Shown here piece after piece: positions 18,218 through 25,771 of a stretch of 64,000 nt of DNA (within the stretch, counting starts at the first letter, position 1; the number at the start of each line of letters is the position of its first letter). A model generated the notes under the pieces. It worked only from the letters and a program-made list of their open reading frames with translations, did not search any database and was not told the DNA's origin. The stretch lies in contig CAJVYC010000004.1 in NCBI GenBank assembly GCA_913009205.1, forward strand, positions 124,001-188,000. The letters are read 5' to 3'. The position numbers were made by a program, and so were the translations under genes. The stretch comes from an uncultured Fluviicola sp. (GTDB taxonomy: Bacteria; Bacteroidota; Bacteroidia; Flavobacteriales_D; Crocinitomicaceae).

Positions 18218-19000
18218 TTATTTCTTTATGAAATCAACAGTAACGCGTCGGTTTGCAAGACGGTCGGCCTCGGTCACCTCGGGTGTGAATTTTGGCTCTT
18301 TGTTACTGTGTCCTTTGTATTGCAATCGATCTTTCGATATTCCACGAGTTATTAGGTAATCAGTAACCATCAAGGCCCGATCAAATGATAATTTGAAATC
18401 GTCGGCACAACAAACATGACCGTGAATAATAGCATCAATGTTTGGATGATCTCTCATTAGTTCAAACAGCTCCACAATTTCAGGTTCACATATTTTAATC
18501 AAAACGGGATAACCCGGAATGAAAAGAAGTGATAAATCCATTGATATTTCTTGTTCGGCGCCAGTTAGGAAATTTTCGAATTGCCTTTCTAAAACATCGG
18601 CGCCTTTCCAAGTTGAAGGTGTTTTTTTCTCGATTGGAGCAGTTTTAGATTTGTAAATGATATCCACGCGTCTTGATTGAGCAGCGTTGTATTTCTCAGA
18701 ATTGGCTGCTTCTTTCTCACCATTTAAATATGTTTGTGTTGACTCGGAATTCAACAAATTCAGAACCGTTTTTAGTCTTTTAGTGGCCAAAATTTGATTG
18801 TAAGTACTTGTGCCGGTAGTGTCGCAAAATGCTGAAATTCCTTCAAGGCTCACGTAATTGAATTTTTTGAATTCAATGATTTTTTTTAACTCAGTTGCAT
18901 TTGGTGAAGAGCTGTCAAAAGCGAAATAAATCGATAGTGTATCTTGAGCGTTAGAACGCAAACAAGCGAAGACTATGGAAAGAATAAGAAGTGCTTTCAT
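18218..19000 (-). CDS. secreted protein with two tandem OmpA-like domains (paralogue A)
   Basis: 260 residues with signal peptide MKALLILSIVFACLRSNAQ. The C-terminal half (about 155-260) is a recognisable OmpA/MotB peptidoglycan-associating domain: IDAIIHGHVCC, LSFDRALMVTDYLI, RLQYKGHSNKEP and NRRVTVDF. The N-terminal half has the same plan (IYFAFDSSSPNA, ISAFCDTTGTSTYNQ, AQSRRVDIIYK), so the protein is a tandem of two OmpA-like units, the first diverged. There is no beta-barrel. Cysteines occupy the place of the usual T-D-x-x-G loop (HVCCAD). Next gene upstream is a paralogue. Likely periplasmic; the peptidoglycan contact is inferred from the family. Confidence 0.8.
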   Translation of the reverse strand: MKALLILSIVFACLRSNAQDTLSIYFAFDSSSPNATELKKIIEFKKFNYVSLEGISAFCDTTGTSTYNQILATKRLKTVLNLLNSESTQTYLNGEKEAANSEKYNAAQSRRVDIIYKSKTAPIEKKTPSTWKGADVLERQFENFLTGAEQEISMDLSLLFIPGYPVLIKICEPEIVELFELMRDHPNIDAIIHGHVCCADDFKLSFDRALMVTDYLITRGISKDRLQYKGHSNKEPKFTPEVTEADRLANRRVTVDFIKK

Positions 19001-19096
19001 GCAATGAAGATGTAAATTACTGTTTAGTGAATACTACTTTAAACCTCTGGTACTTAAAAGTAAACGTAATTTGCTGTTCTTTGGTCTATTTCCAAG

Positions 19097-19855
19097 TTAT
19101 TTCTTGGTGAACTCCAAGCTTACGCGTCGATTTGCATTCCTGTTCTCAACATTGTTTTCTGGCCATTTTCTAGGTTGTGTATTGCTATGACCCGTATATT
19201 TCATGCGCCTTGCGCTAATTCGATTTTCTAGCATGTACATGTAAATGGCATGGGCACGGTTCTTTGATAGAATGTAGTTGGGTCCACAGCAAACATGGCC
19301 GTGAATATGAACTTCCAGATTCGGATTTTTTTTCATGATCGCAAGGAACTCCTGAACTTCAGAGAAGCATTCCGGCAACAATCGTGCTTGTCCAGGATAG
19401 AACAGAATCCTCAGATCAATGTTGAGTTTCGCATCCTCACTTTCTATGAACTCAACTACGCTTTCAGTTAAGCTCGGCGGTTCTTTGGATTTGTCCGAAT
19501 AGATGATGTCCACACGACGGGAAAATTGAGCGTCGTAGTTTTTTGCTTTGGAGGATATTTTTTCGCCTTGCGCAATCGTTGTGTTTGCCGTTGAATCTAT
19601 TTTGAGAAGAACAGCGTCCAGTCGTTTTTGAGCAAGTTTTAAATTGTAGGCTTGGCTTCCGGAAGTGTCACAATGGGCCACGACCCTTATTACAGTCATG
19701 TGTTCTGAAGTATTGAATTCCATCAAATCTTCATTTGAAGCGCCTGACAACGTGGATTTATTAAAATCGAAATAAACGGAAAGTGTATCTTGACTATTCT
19801 GGGCATTGACGCTACAAAAAGAAAAGAAAACGATTATGGAGAGGAATGTTTTCAT
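19097..19855 (-). CDS. secreted protein with two tandem OmpA-like domains (paralogue B)
   Basis: 252 residues, signal peptide MKTFLSIIVFFSFCSVNAQ. Same architecture as the downstream neighbour: first unit VYFDFNKSTLSG, VVAHCDTSGSQAYN, FSRRVDIIYSD; second unit VHIHGHVCCGPN, LSKNRAHAIYMYML, RMKYTGHSNTQP and NRRVSLEF. The HGHVCC motif is identical in both proteins, and a Cys in the (A/F)CDT-GT/SGS loop is also shared. The two genes are most simply a tandem duplication. No barrel or lipobox. Function unknown beyond a likely cell-wall contact. Confidence 0.8.
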   Translation of the reverse strand: MKTFLSIIVFFSFCSVNAQNSQDTLSVYFDFNKSTLSGASNEDLMEFNTSEHMTVIRVVAHCDTSGSQAYNLKLAQKRLDAVLLKIDSTANTTIAQGEKISSKAKNYDAQFSRRVDIIYSDKSKEPPSLTESVVEFIESEDAKLNIDLRILFYPGQARLLPECFSEVQEFLAIMKKNPNLEVHIHGHVCCGPNYILSKNRAHAIYMYMLENRISARRMKYTGHSNTQPRKWPENNVENRNANRRVSLEFTKK

Positions 19856-19927
19856 ATTAGTGCAACGGGGGTTTTAAAAAATCGTTACAGATTTAGTTAA
19901 TATGAAATTCCATAACGATCTTCAATT

Positions 19928-21196
19928 CTAAATACTTTCGAACCCAGTATACTTTTGAAGTACAGCAGGAATAGCAATTCCGTTTTCGGTCTGATGATTT
20001 TCCATCAATGACGCCATAATTCTAGGCAATGCCAATGCAGAACCATTTAGTGTATGACACAATTGACTTTTCTTATTAGCGTTTTTGAATCTTAATTTCA
20101 ATCGTGTAGATTGGAACGTATCGAAGCGAGAAACTGAACTTACTTCAAGCCATTTTTCTTGCGCTGCAGAGTAAACTTCGAAATCATACGTCATTGCTGC
20201 TGCAAATCCAGTGTCGCCACCGCACAAACGCAAGATTCTGTATTGAAGACCAAGCTTCTCTAGCAATCCTTTTACGTGGTTAACCATTTCGTTCAATGCC
20301 GCATCTGAATTAGACGGGTGCTCAATACGAACGATTTCTACTTTGTCAAATTGGTGCAATCGGTTCAGTCCACGAACGTCACTTCCATAAGATCCCGCTT
20401 CTCTTCTAAAACAAGGTGTATGACCAGTAAGTTTAATTGAGAAATTTTCATCCGGCAGCATCACTCCACGGTAAATGTTTGTCAATGGAACTTCTCCCGT
20501 TGGAATTACATATAAACCGTCTACGCCCATGTGGTACATCTGTCCTTCCTTGTCAGGAAGTTGTCCCGTTCCATAAGCCGAAGCTTCATTCACAAAATGA
20601 GGAACTTGATGTTCTTTGTATCCAGCATCAACGGCCTCGTCAATAAAGAAGTTGATCAAAGCACGTTGCAATCTCGCTCCTTTTCCAATGTAAACTGGAA
20701 ATCCAGCTCCTGTGATCTTAACGCCCAACTCAAAATCTATAAGATTGTATTTGTCAGCCAATTCCCAGTGTGGAATCGCTTTGAAATCGTAAGAAACGGC
20801 ATTGCCATGTTCTTCTACCGTCTCATTGTCTAGTTCGCTCTTGCCCGCCTTAACAAGTTCGTCTGGAACATTTGGCAATTGGTACATCAAGTTTGTGATT
20901 TGCTGTTCGAAAGCATCCACCTTCTCTTTCAAATCCGCCTCTCTTGATTTTAATTCAGCCGTTTGACCTTTGATGGCATTTGCTTCAGCAGCCTTTCCTT
21001 GTTTGAATAAAATTCCAATTTGCTTAGAGAGCTGATTCATTTCCGACGCAGCAGTTTCCATCTGACCTTTATAGATTCTCCACTTTTCATCAATGGATAA
21101 CAATTCATCAATAATAGGCGTTGCATCGAAGTGACGTTTTTTAAGTCCTTCAATAATACTGTCTTTATCTGTTCTAATGCGTTGAATCTCTAGCAT
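19928..21196 (-). CDS. serS: seryl-tRNA synthetase
   Basis: 422 residues, usual length. An N-terminal coiled-coil arm (about 25-110, rich in Lys/Glu/Ala) is followed by the class II core: the GTGQLPD block near 210, motif 2 FRREAGSYGSDVRGLNRLHQF near 268-288, and motif 3 LNGSALALPRIMASLMENHQ near 385-405. It charges tRNA-Ser with serine and also tRNA-Sec where present. It has its own upstream region with a TAAATTCG -7-like box and an 18-bp perfect palindrome in the leader. Downstream, a 70-bp gap separates it from the tandem-OmpA genes. Confidence 0.96.
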   Translation of the reverse strand: MLEIQRIRTDKDSIIEGLKKRHFDATPIIDELLSIDEKWRIYKGQMETAASEMNQLSKQIGILFKQGKAAEANAIKGQTAELKSREADLKEKVDAFEQQITNLMYQLPNVPDELVKAGKSELDNETVEEHGNAVSYDFKAIPHWELADKYNLIDFELGVKITGAGFPVYIGKGARLQRALINFFIDEAVDAGYKEHQVPHFVNEASAYGTGQLPDKEGQMYHMGVDGLYVIPTGEVPLTNIYRGVMLPDENFSIKLTGHTPCFRREAGSYGSDVRGLNRLHQFDKVEIVRIEHPSNSDAALNEMVNHVKGLLEKLGLQYRILRLCGGDTGFAAAMTYDFEVYSAAQEKWLEVSSVSRFDTFQSTRLKLRFKNANKKSQLCHTLNGSALALPRIMASLMENHQTENGIAIPAVLQKYTGFESI

Positions 21197-21217
21197 CTCT
21201 TTTTGTTGTTGAATTAG

Positions 21218-21235
21218 TTCCGATAATTATCGGAA
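21218..21235. promoter_or_regulatory. 18-bp perfect palindrome in the serS leader
   Basis: TTCCGATAATTATCGGAA is self-complementary over all 18 bases. It begins directly after a TAAATTCG -7-like box (21237-21244, minus strand, seven of eight positions) and so would cover the transcription start of serS, 22 bases before the ATG. It could be an operator, a 5' RNA hairpin, or one copy of a dispersed palindrome; a degenerate relative lies near 54880-54900. Confidence 0.55.
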
Positions 21236-21363
21236 GCGAATTTAGTTAATTCTAATTGGTTAAATAAGGTTTTTGGTTTCAGGTTTCTAGGTTTGCTACT
21301 TAGAGCAATTTAAATGTTATTTCGCCTGCTGTGATCAACTAAAAACTATTAAAGCCTTAAAAC

Positions 21364-21396
21364 AAAAAAAAGCGAACCTCAAATGAGACTCGCTTT
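21364..21396 (-). terminator. intrinsic terminator after rpmA
   Basis: On the minus strand AAAGCGA...CTC-ATTT-GAG...TCGCTTT forms an interrupted hairpin (21369-21396) followed by a run of seven or eight T. It lies about 23 bases after the rpmA stop. Confidence 0.75.
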
Positions 21397-21418
21397 CCTT
21401 TAAAATTATAATGTTCAA

Positions 21419-21688
21419 TTATGCTTCAGCTGTCTCAAATGGAGTAACTGATACAAATGAACGGTTGTTTGCTTTTTTGCGGAATTCTACGAGACCGTCA
21501 GTCAAAGCGAATAAAGTATGATCTTTTCCGATCCCTACATTCGTTCCTGGATGGTGTCTAGTACCTCTTTGACGAACAATAATGTTCCCAGCAATAGCTG
21601 CTTGTCCGCCAAAAATTTTAACTCCTAATCGTTTAGATTCTGATTCACGACCGTTTTTCGAACTACCGACTCCTTTCTTATGTGCCAT
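21419..21688 (-). CDS. rpmA: 50S ribosomal protein L27
   Basis: 89 residues. [20 protein letters not shown] opens the protein without the N-terminal extension seen in Firmicutes, and [21 protein letters not shown] is the conserved L27 core. L27 reaches the peptidyl-transferase centre of the 50S subunit. It is 35 bases downstream of rplU, the standard rplU-rpmA pair, and followed by a hairpin terminator. Confidence 0.98.
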   Translation of the reverse strand: MAHKKGVGSSKNGRESESKRLGVKIFGGQAAIAGNIIVRQRGTRHHPGTNVGIGKDHTLFALTDGLVEFRKKANNRSFVSVTPFETAEA

Positions 21689-21723
21689 GGCATTTAATAT
21701 TTATGTCCCAAAAGGGATTGTTA

Positions 21724-22170
21724 TTATTTTTCTTCCTCTGTCTTTGGTGCTGCTTCTTTCTTAGGAGCTGCTTTTTTCGCTGGAGCTTTTTTCGCTTCTG
21801 CTTTTGGAGCTTCTTCCTTAGTAGCTTCAGCTTTCTTAGCCGCTGCTGCTTTAGCACCACCTACTTTAATGTCACTAATTGTAATCGCTGTGAAGCTCTG
21901 ACGGTGTCCATTTTTCTTTTTGTAACCTTTTCTTCTTTTCTTTCTGAAAACGATTACTTTGTCTCCTTTAACGTGCGTTTCAACTTTCGCTGAAACTGTT
22001 GCACCTTCTATAGCCGGGGCGCCAAGAGTTACTTTTCCATCGTTGTCAACAAGAAGAACTTTATCAAAACTAATTTTCTTTCCTTCTTCTGCATCTAAAC
22101 GGTGTACAAAGATCTTTTGGTCTTTTTGCACTTTGAATTGCTGCCCTGCTATTTCCACTATTGCGTACAT
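21724..22170 (-). CDS. rplU: 50S ribosomal protein L21 with Ala/Lys-rich C-terminal extension
   Basis: 148 residues; the L21 body is residues 1-103 ([50 protein letters not shown]). From about 108 to the end there is a low-complexity tail of Ala, Lys and Glu with several KKAAPK-like units, about 40 residues beyond the usual length. Such tails occur in other Bacteroidota L21 proteins. It binds 23S rRNA near L20. First gene of the rplU-rpmA pair. Confidence 0.97.
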   Translation of the reverse strand: MYAIVEIAGQQFKVQKDQKIFVHRLDAEEGKKISFDKVLLVDNDGKVTLGAPAIEGATVSAKVETHVKGDKVIVFRKKRRKGYKKKNGHRQSFTAITISDIKVGGAKAAAAKKAEATKEEAPKAEAKKAPAKKAAPKKEAAPKTEEEK

Positions 22171-22213
22171 ATAGCCTTGTTTTTAGTTGTTTATAATCCG
22201 AAAATTCGGAAGA

Positions 22214-22221
22214 CAAAGATA
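22214..22221 (-). promoter_or_regulatory. -7 box of the rplU-rpmA promoter (TATCTTTG)
   Basis: Minus-strand TATCTTTG, an exact TAnnTTTG, lies 43 bases upstream of the rplU ATG. A TATG lies 17 bases upstream, a weak -33 with short spacing. A short TTCCGAATTTTCGGA inverted repeat follows in the leader (about 22197-22211). Confidence 0.5.
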
Positions 22222-22358
22222 GAGATTTATATTAAGAACATACGTTTAAATGGTTTAAAATGTTTCTTTTTTCTCTTTAAAGACAATAGTACGATGGTGT
22301 CAATAATATTTTATTCTCCAATATACGTTACTTTAGTGAATCAATTTAACATTAAGCA

Positions 22359-22683
22359 ATGAGGAGTATGAAATGCTTAATTCAGGCGAAGCTGTTTCTT
22401 CTTGGGTTTTTGCTTATTGGAATGAATGCCATTGCGAAAGGTGAGGTTCAATGGGGGTCTAACTAAAAGTATAGGGAGATTATTAAATATCATTCCTGAG
22501 GGAGAATATAGTAATTACGCACTAAGGCACAGTGGTGGTACATTGTCTAAAAAGCTAGAAGGTTCTTACCATAAGGGTGCGGAGTTAATTGATGAAGTGA
22601 AGCTGGATTTACGTGCACCAAATGGAACTATGGCCAGTTTTGAGGCAGAGCTACCATTGTTGGAGAAAAATTTGTTGTTTTAA
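22359..22683 (+). pseudogene. small secreted protein gene split by a frameshift
   Basis: An ATG at 22359 opens a 35-codon frame ending at a TAA at 22464-22466: MRSMKCLIQAKLFLLGFLLI then GMNAIAKGEVQW, a convincing signal peptide with an A-x-A cleavage site but no mature domain. The +1 frame from about 22426 continues open to 22683 for 85 codons (GRLLNIIPEGEYSNYALRHS, AELIDEVKLDLRAPN). Joining the two near 22440-22464 would give a ~108-residue exported protein. The family is unknown. It could instead be an unrelated short frame, so the pseudogene call is tentative. Confidence 0.4.
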
Positions 22684-22752
22684 GCTATTAAAGGAAGTAA
22701 AGAGAAATTTGGGTTTCTAAACTTTGAAGAATAGAACGTGCTTAAATTAATT

Positions 22753-22785
22753 AAAAATGGCCTGTGAATTTCATTGGCCATTTTT
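22753..22785. terminator. bidirectional intrinsic terminator
   Basis: AAAAATGGCC (22753-22762) pairs with GGCCATTTTT (22776-22785), giving A- and T-rich flanks on both strands. It separates the small plus-strand gene remnant from the convergent minus-strand transporter gene and can serve both. Confidence 0.8.
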
Positions 22786-22821
22786 ATTTATGAATGACTT
22801 TTTTAATCAATCAGTGCAACT

Positions 22822-23733
22822 TTATTCACGTAATTTCTTCTTCCCTAAAACGTTGGCTACAAATACTCCAGTAAGTACTATCGCCATCGATCCAATTTGA
22901 TAGATGTTGATGTGTTCGTTGAATGAAAGGCCGATGATTACTGCGACAACTGGAATCAAGTAGGTGACGCTGCTTGCGAAAAGCACGGATGAGTTCGAGA
23001 TTAGTACATTGAAAAGCACGACCGCAAAAGCTGTTCCGACAACACTAAGTATGATAATAAATCCTAGACCTTGATAGGCGTACTCGTTTGTTTGAATTGC
23101 TTCCAGTGTTCCGGAGTATAGGTTGATGATTATACTCGGAACAATTGTGAGCGTGAAGGATAGCGCCGTTATTTCAAGTCCTGACAGGTGCTGTAACGTA
23201 TATTTTATTGTGTTTACACTGATCGCGTAACAGAGTGTTGCGATAAGAATTGCGCCGACATGTGTCCAAGAACCAGAGAGTGATAAATCTGCTCCGGATA
23301 GTGTAAGTAAAATTATTCCTAAGGTTCCGATTGCGATACCAGAAACTTGTAATGTTGTCAATTTGTTTTTAAATACTACGAAGCCTATAACTAAAGCGAA
23401 TATAGGAACGAAGCTATTCAGCATTCCTGCATATCCAGAAGAAAGTCCGGTCTCGGCATAAGTGAATAGAAAGGCAGGTAAGAAGTTTCCTGCAAACCCA
23501 ACAAGGGTCAAAAGAAGAAGGTTCCGCGCTGATTTAAGTTTGTTTAATGCCTTAATTGCAAATGGAAGCAGTGCTAAGGCTGCAATTAACATTCGGAGCG
23601 CAGCAACTTGGGTGTCCGAAAAGATTGCTTTTCCCTCAGCGGTGAACATTCCAAGTTTCATGAGAATAAAAGAGCTCCCCCAAATAAAGGCGAGAAGAAT
23701 CAGTAAAAACCAGCTTTTGTATGTTTTTATCAC
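22822..23733 (-). CDS. EamA/DMT superfamily transporter
   Basis: 303 residues with about ten hydrophobic helices arranged as two repeated EamA halves; the second starts near 150 (SGSWTHVGAILIATLCYAIS). The N-terminal FIWGSSFILMKLG and, later, SSVLFASSVTYLIPVVAVIIG with GLSFNEH are typical for the drug/metabolite transporter (YdcZ/RhaT-like) group. It is an inner-membrane small-molecule exporter of unknown substrate. The start must be GTG at 23733, because the next ATG would remove the first helix. Confidence 0.88.
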   Translation of the reverse strand: MIKTYKSWFLLILLAFIWGSSFILMKLGMFTAEGKAIFSDTQVAALRMLIAALALLPFAIKALNKLKSARNLLLLTLVGFAGNFLPAFLFTYAETGLSSGYAGMLNSFVPIFALVIGFVVFKNKLTTLQVSGIAIGTLGIILLTLSGADLSLSGSWTHVGAILIATLCYAISVNTIKYTLQHLSGLEITALSFTLTIVPSIIINLYSGTLEAIQTNEYAYQGLGFIIILSVVGTAFAVVLFNVLISNSSVLFASSVTYLIPVVAVIIGLSFNEHINIYQIGSMAIVLTGVFVANVLGKKKLRE

Positions 23734-23820
23734 GGTGCAAAATTACATCATTTATTGGATGTTTAATGCTGTTCTTAAAATTGTGCAAAACTGATGAGTT
23801 TTCAACAATCTGAAATTAAT

Positions 23821-23838
23821 TTACCACTTTATACCACT
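23821..23838 (-). promoter_or_regulatory. MraZ-type box pair, inverted, upstream
   Basis: Read on the minus strand this is AGTGGTATAAAGTGGTAA: two AGTGGTA words at a 10-bp period. It mirrors the box pair at 23942-23961, about 103 bp downstream and in opposite orientation. MraZ binds direct GTGG-type repeats spaced one helical turn apart upstream of its own gene. Confidence 0.6.
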
Positions 23839-23892
23839 AAGTTAAATTCATTGATTTATCCTTTCTGATTGGGGATTATTAGAAAATAATTG

Positions 23893-23900
23893 TAACCTTG
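23893..23900 (+). promoter_or_regulatory. candidate -7 box of the division-cluster promoter (TAACCTTG)
   Basis: TAACCTTG matches seven of eight positions of TAnnTTTG; an ATTG lies 21 bases upstream instead of 19. It is placed between the two MraZ box pairs, which would suit autoregulation. Confidence 0.35.
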
Positions 23901-23941
23901 CTATGAAATAAACGTTCATACTTATTAACAACACGAAATTG

Positions 23942-23961
23942 AGTGGTAAAAAGTGGTAAAA
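23942..23961 (+). promoter_or_regulatory. MraZ-type operator, two direct AGTGGTAAAA repeats
   Basis: AGTGGTAAAA occurs twice back to back (23942-23951, 23952-23961), a perfect 10-bp tandem repeat 31 bp before the mraZ ATG. The GTGG core and one-turn period match known MraZ operators. Confidence 0.75.
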
Positions 23962-23992
23962 ATCAAGTATTTTTATCCCATTATAAATTGTC

Positions 23993-24454
23993 ATGGCAGG
24001 CTTAGTAGGAGAATTCGAGGTTAAAATGGACGCTAAAGGGCGATTCATGTTCCCTTCCGGTTTACGGAAGCAGCTTCCTCCTGCGGCTCAGTTAGATTTC
24101 ATGTTAAATAAGGGTTTTGAAGATTGTTTAACGTTATTCCCACTTCACGAGTGGGAGAAGGTTAGCGCGAAACTTTCGAAAATGAACCTTTTCAAACCCA
24201 AAAACAGAATGTTTTACCGATTGTTCCATCAAGGAGCGAAGCTGGTGAGCTTGGATAAGGCCGGAAGAGCTCTTGTTCCTGTTGGGCACATGGATCGTGT
24301 TGGGTTAAACCAGGAAGTAATGCTGATCGCATACAACGATCGCATTGAGATCTGGGACAAGTCGAAATACTTCGAAATGATCGAAGGTTCCATGGCGGAT
24401 TTTGCGGATTTAGCAGATGAAGTAATGGGAGACTTGGAAAATGACAGCGAATAA
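23993..24454 (+). CDS. mraZ: transcriptional regulator MraZ
   Basis: 153 residues with two SpoVT/AbrB-like swapped-hairpin domains: VKMDAKGRFMFPSGLR at about 9-24 and VSLDKAGRALVPVGHMDRVG at about 83-102, the D-x-K-G/A-G-R signature twice. MraZ forms a ring and represses the division/cell-wall cluster by binding repeats at its own promoter. First gene of the cluster; its stop overlaps rsmH by 14 bases. Two pairs of likely MraZ boxes lie upstream. Confidence 0.95.
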   Translation: MAGLVGEFEVKMDAKGRFMFPSGLRKQLPPAAQLDFMLNKGFEDCLTLFPLHEWEKVSAKLSKMNLFKPKNRMFYRLFHQGAKLVSLDKAGRALVPVGHMDRVGLNQEVMLIAYNDRIEIWDKSKYFEMIEGSMADFADLADEVMGDLENDSE

Positions 24455-25358
24455 ACCAGATTATCATGTACCGGTAATGCTTCAAGAGTGCATCGACGCG
24501 CTTGAAATTAAAGCAGATGGAGTTTATATCGACGTCACTTTTGGTGGTGGTGGTCATTCCCAAGAGATTTTCAAAAAATTAAATGCCAAAGGAAGATTAA
24601 TCGTTTTTGATCAAGACCCTGATGCACGAAAAAATGCTTGGGAGGCGCCAAATTTTGATTTTGTTGCTGCGAATTTCGCATACATCTCAAACCATCTTCG
24701 ATTGTTAGGGGTTGAGAAAGTTGATGGGATTCTGGCCGACTTAGGTGTTTCATCACATCAATTTGATAAAGAAGACCGAGGATTTTCTATCCGTGGTGAA
24801 GCCAACTTGGATATGAGGATGAATCAGAATGGTGAGCTCACTGCGAAAAGCGTTGTCAATGAATATTCTGAAGAAGAACTCTTGCGAATTTTCAAAGCAT
24901 ACGGGGAGGTTTCTAACGCTTGGAAATTGGTCAACGCAATTGTCAATGCTCGATTGAACGGAAAGATTAAAACGACGCAAGGCTTGCTTGATATCATAAC
25001 GCCTTGTGCTCCAAAATTTAAAGAACATAAATATTTCGCGCAAGTGTTTCAAGCGATTCGAATCGAAGTTAATGATGAGATGGGGGTTCTTCAAGGTTTT
25101 CTTGAGGCAACTGAAGAAGTGCTTAGTCCAAAAGGGCGATTGGTCGTGATGTCATACCATTCTTTGGAAGATCGAATGGTGAAGAATTATATGAAACGTG
25201 GAGCGATAAGCGGAAAGATTGAAAAAGATTTTTTCGGGAATGTTCTAAAACCTTTCGATGAGATTGTAAGACATCCTATCGTTGCAAATGAAGAAGAGTT
25301 AGAAAGAAATAGTCGTGCTCGAAGCGCGAAACTTAGAATAGCTGAACGCAATGGATAA
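24441..25358 (+). CDS. rsmH: 16S rRNA (cytosine1402-N4)-methyltransferase
   Basis: 305 residues. SAM-binding motif YIDVTFGGGGHSQEI near 30-44, DQDPDA near 57, GILADLGVSSHQFD near 95-109, and the catalytic-region block VVMSYHSLEDRMVKNYM near 235-250. It methylates the P-site residue C1402 of 16S rRNA. Overlaps mraZ upstream and the ftsL-like gene downstream by eight bases, so translation is probably coupled. Confidence 0.96.
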   Translation: MTANKPDYHVPVMLQECIDALEIKADGVYIDVTFGGGGHSQEIFKKLNAKGRLIVFDQDPDARKNAWEAPNFDFVAANFAYISNHLRLLGVEKVDGILADLGVSSHQFDKEDRGFSIRGEANLDMRMNQNGELTAKSVVNEYSEEELLRIFKAYGEVSNAWKLVNAIVNARLNGKIKTTQGLLDIITPCAPKFKEHKYFAQVFQAIRIEVNDEMGVLQGFLEATEEVLSPKGRLVVMSYHSLEDRMVKNYMKRGAISGKIEKDFFGNVLKPFDEIVRHPIVANEEELERNSRARSAKLRIAERNG

Positions 25359-25770
25359 TGAATTTTTAGACAAGTCTCAGTTAGACGAACAAGATGCAAC
25401 TGAGAAAAAGAAAGTAAAGAAGAAGCTAGCAAAAAAGAAAGCGGCTAAGGAACGAAAACCGAATGCATTCGTGCAGATTTTGAACGGCGATTTTTTCACA
25501 AGAGAGTTCATGATTGGCAATTTGAACTTCATCTTTTTCATAATGCTGCTTTTGCTTTTGGTTGTTGGGAAAGGGTATTACGGAAAGCAGTTGACGAAAG
25601 ATGTGAATTCGACACGAGAGCAATTGGATGAAGCTACTTCGGATTATTTCGAGGCAAAAACAAGATTAGAGGAAGAAACAGAGCGGACACGATTGATTAA
25701 AGAATTGAAATCGGATGGATTAAAAGAAACGGTCAACCCGACAAAGGTGATTCGAATTGAGAGAGATTAA
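25351..25770 (+). CDS. ftsL: FtsL-like divisome protein
   Basis: 139 residues. A Lys-rich cytoplasmic N-terminus (about 1-45), one transmembrane helix at about 58-76 (FIFFIMLLLLLVVGKG), and a periplasmic coiled-coil (about 85-125, TREQLDEATSDYFEAKTRL) give the FtsL/DivIC topology. Sequence similarity alone would not identify it; position between rsmH and ftsI does. It would join FtsQ and FtsB to activate FtsWI. The cytoplasmic tail is longer than in E. coli FtsL, as is usual in this phylum. Confidence 0.82.
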   Translation: MDNEFLDKSQLDEQDATEKKKVKKKLAKKKAAKERKPNAFVQILNGDFFTREFMIGNLNFIFFIMLLLLLVVGKGYYGKQLTKDVNSTREQLDEATSDYFEAKTRLEEETERTRLIKELKSDGLKETVNPTKVIRIERD

Positions 25771-25771
25771 A

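Noticed and set aside
22822-23733. DMT transporter considered part of the division cluster
   Set aside because: It is on the other strand and ends at a bidirectional terminator.
24192-24563. Antisense 123-codon frame over mraZ/rsmH
   Set aside because: A shadow of two strongly conserved genes on the plus strand.
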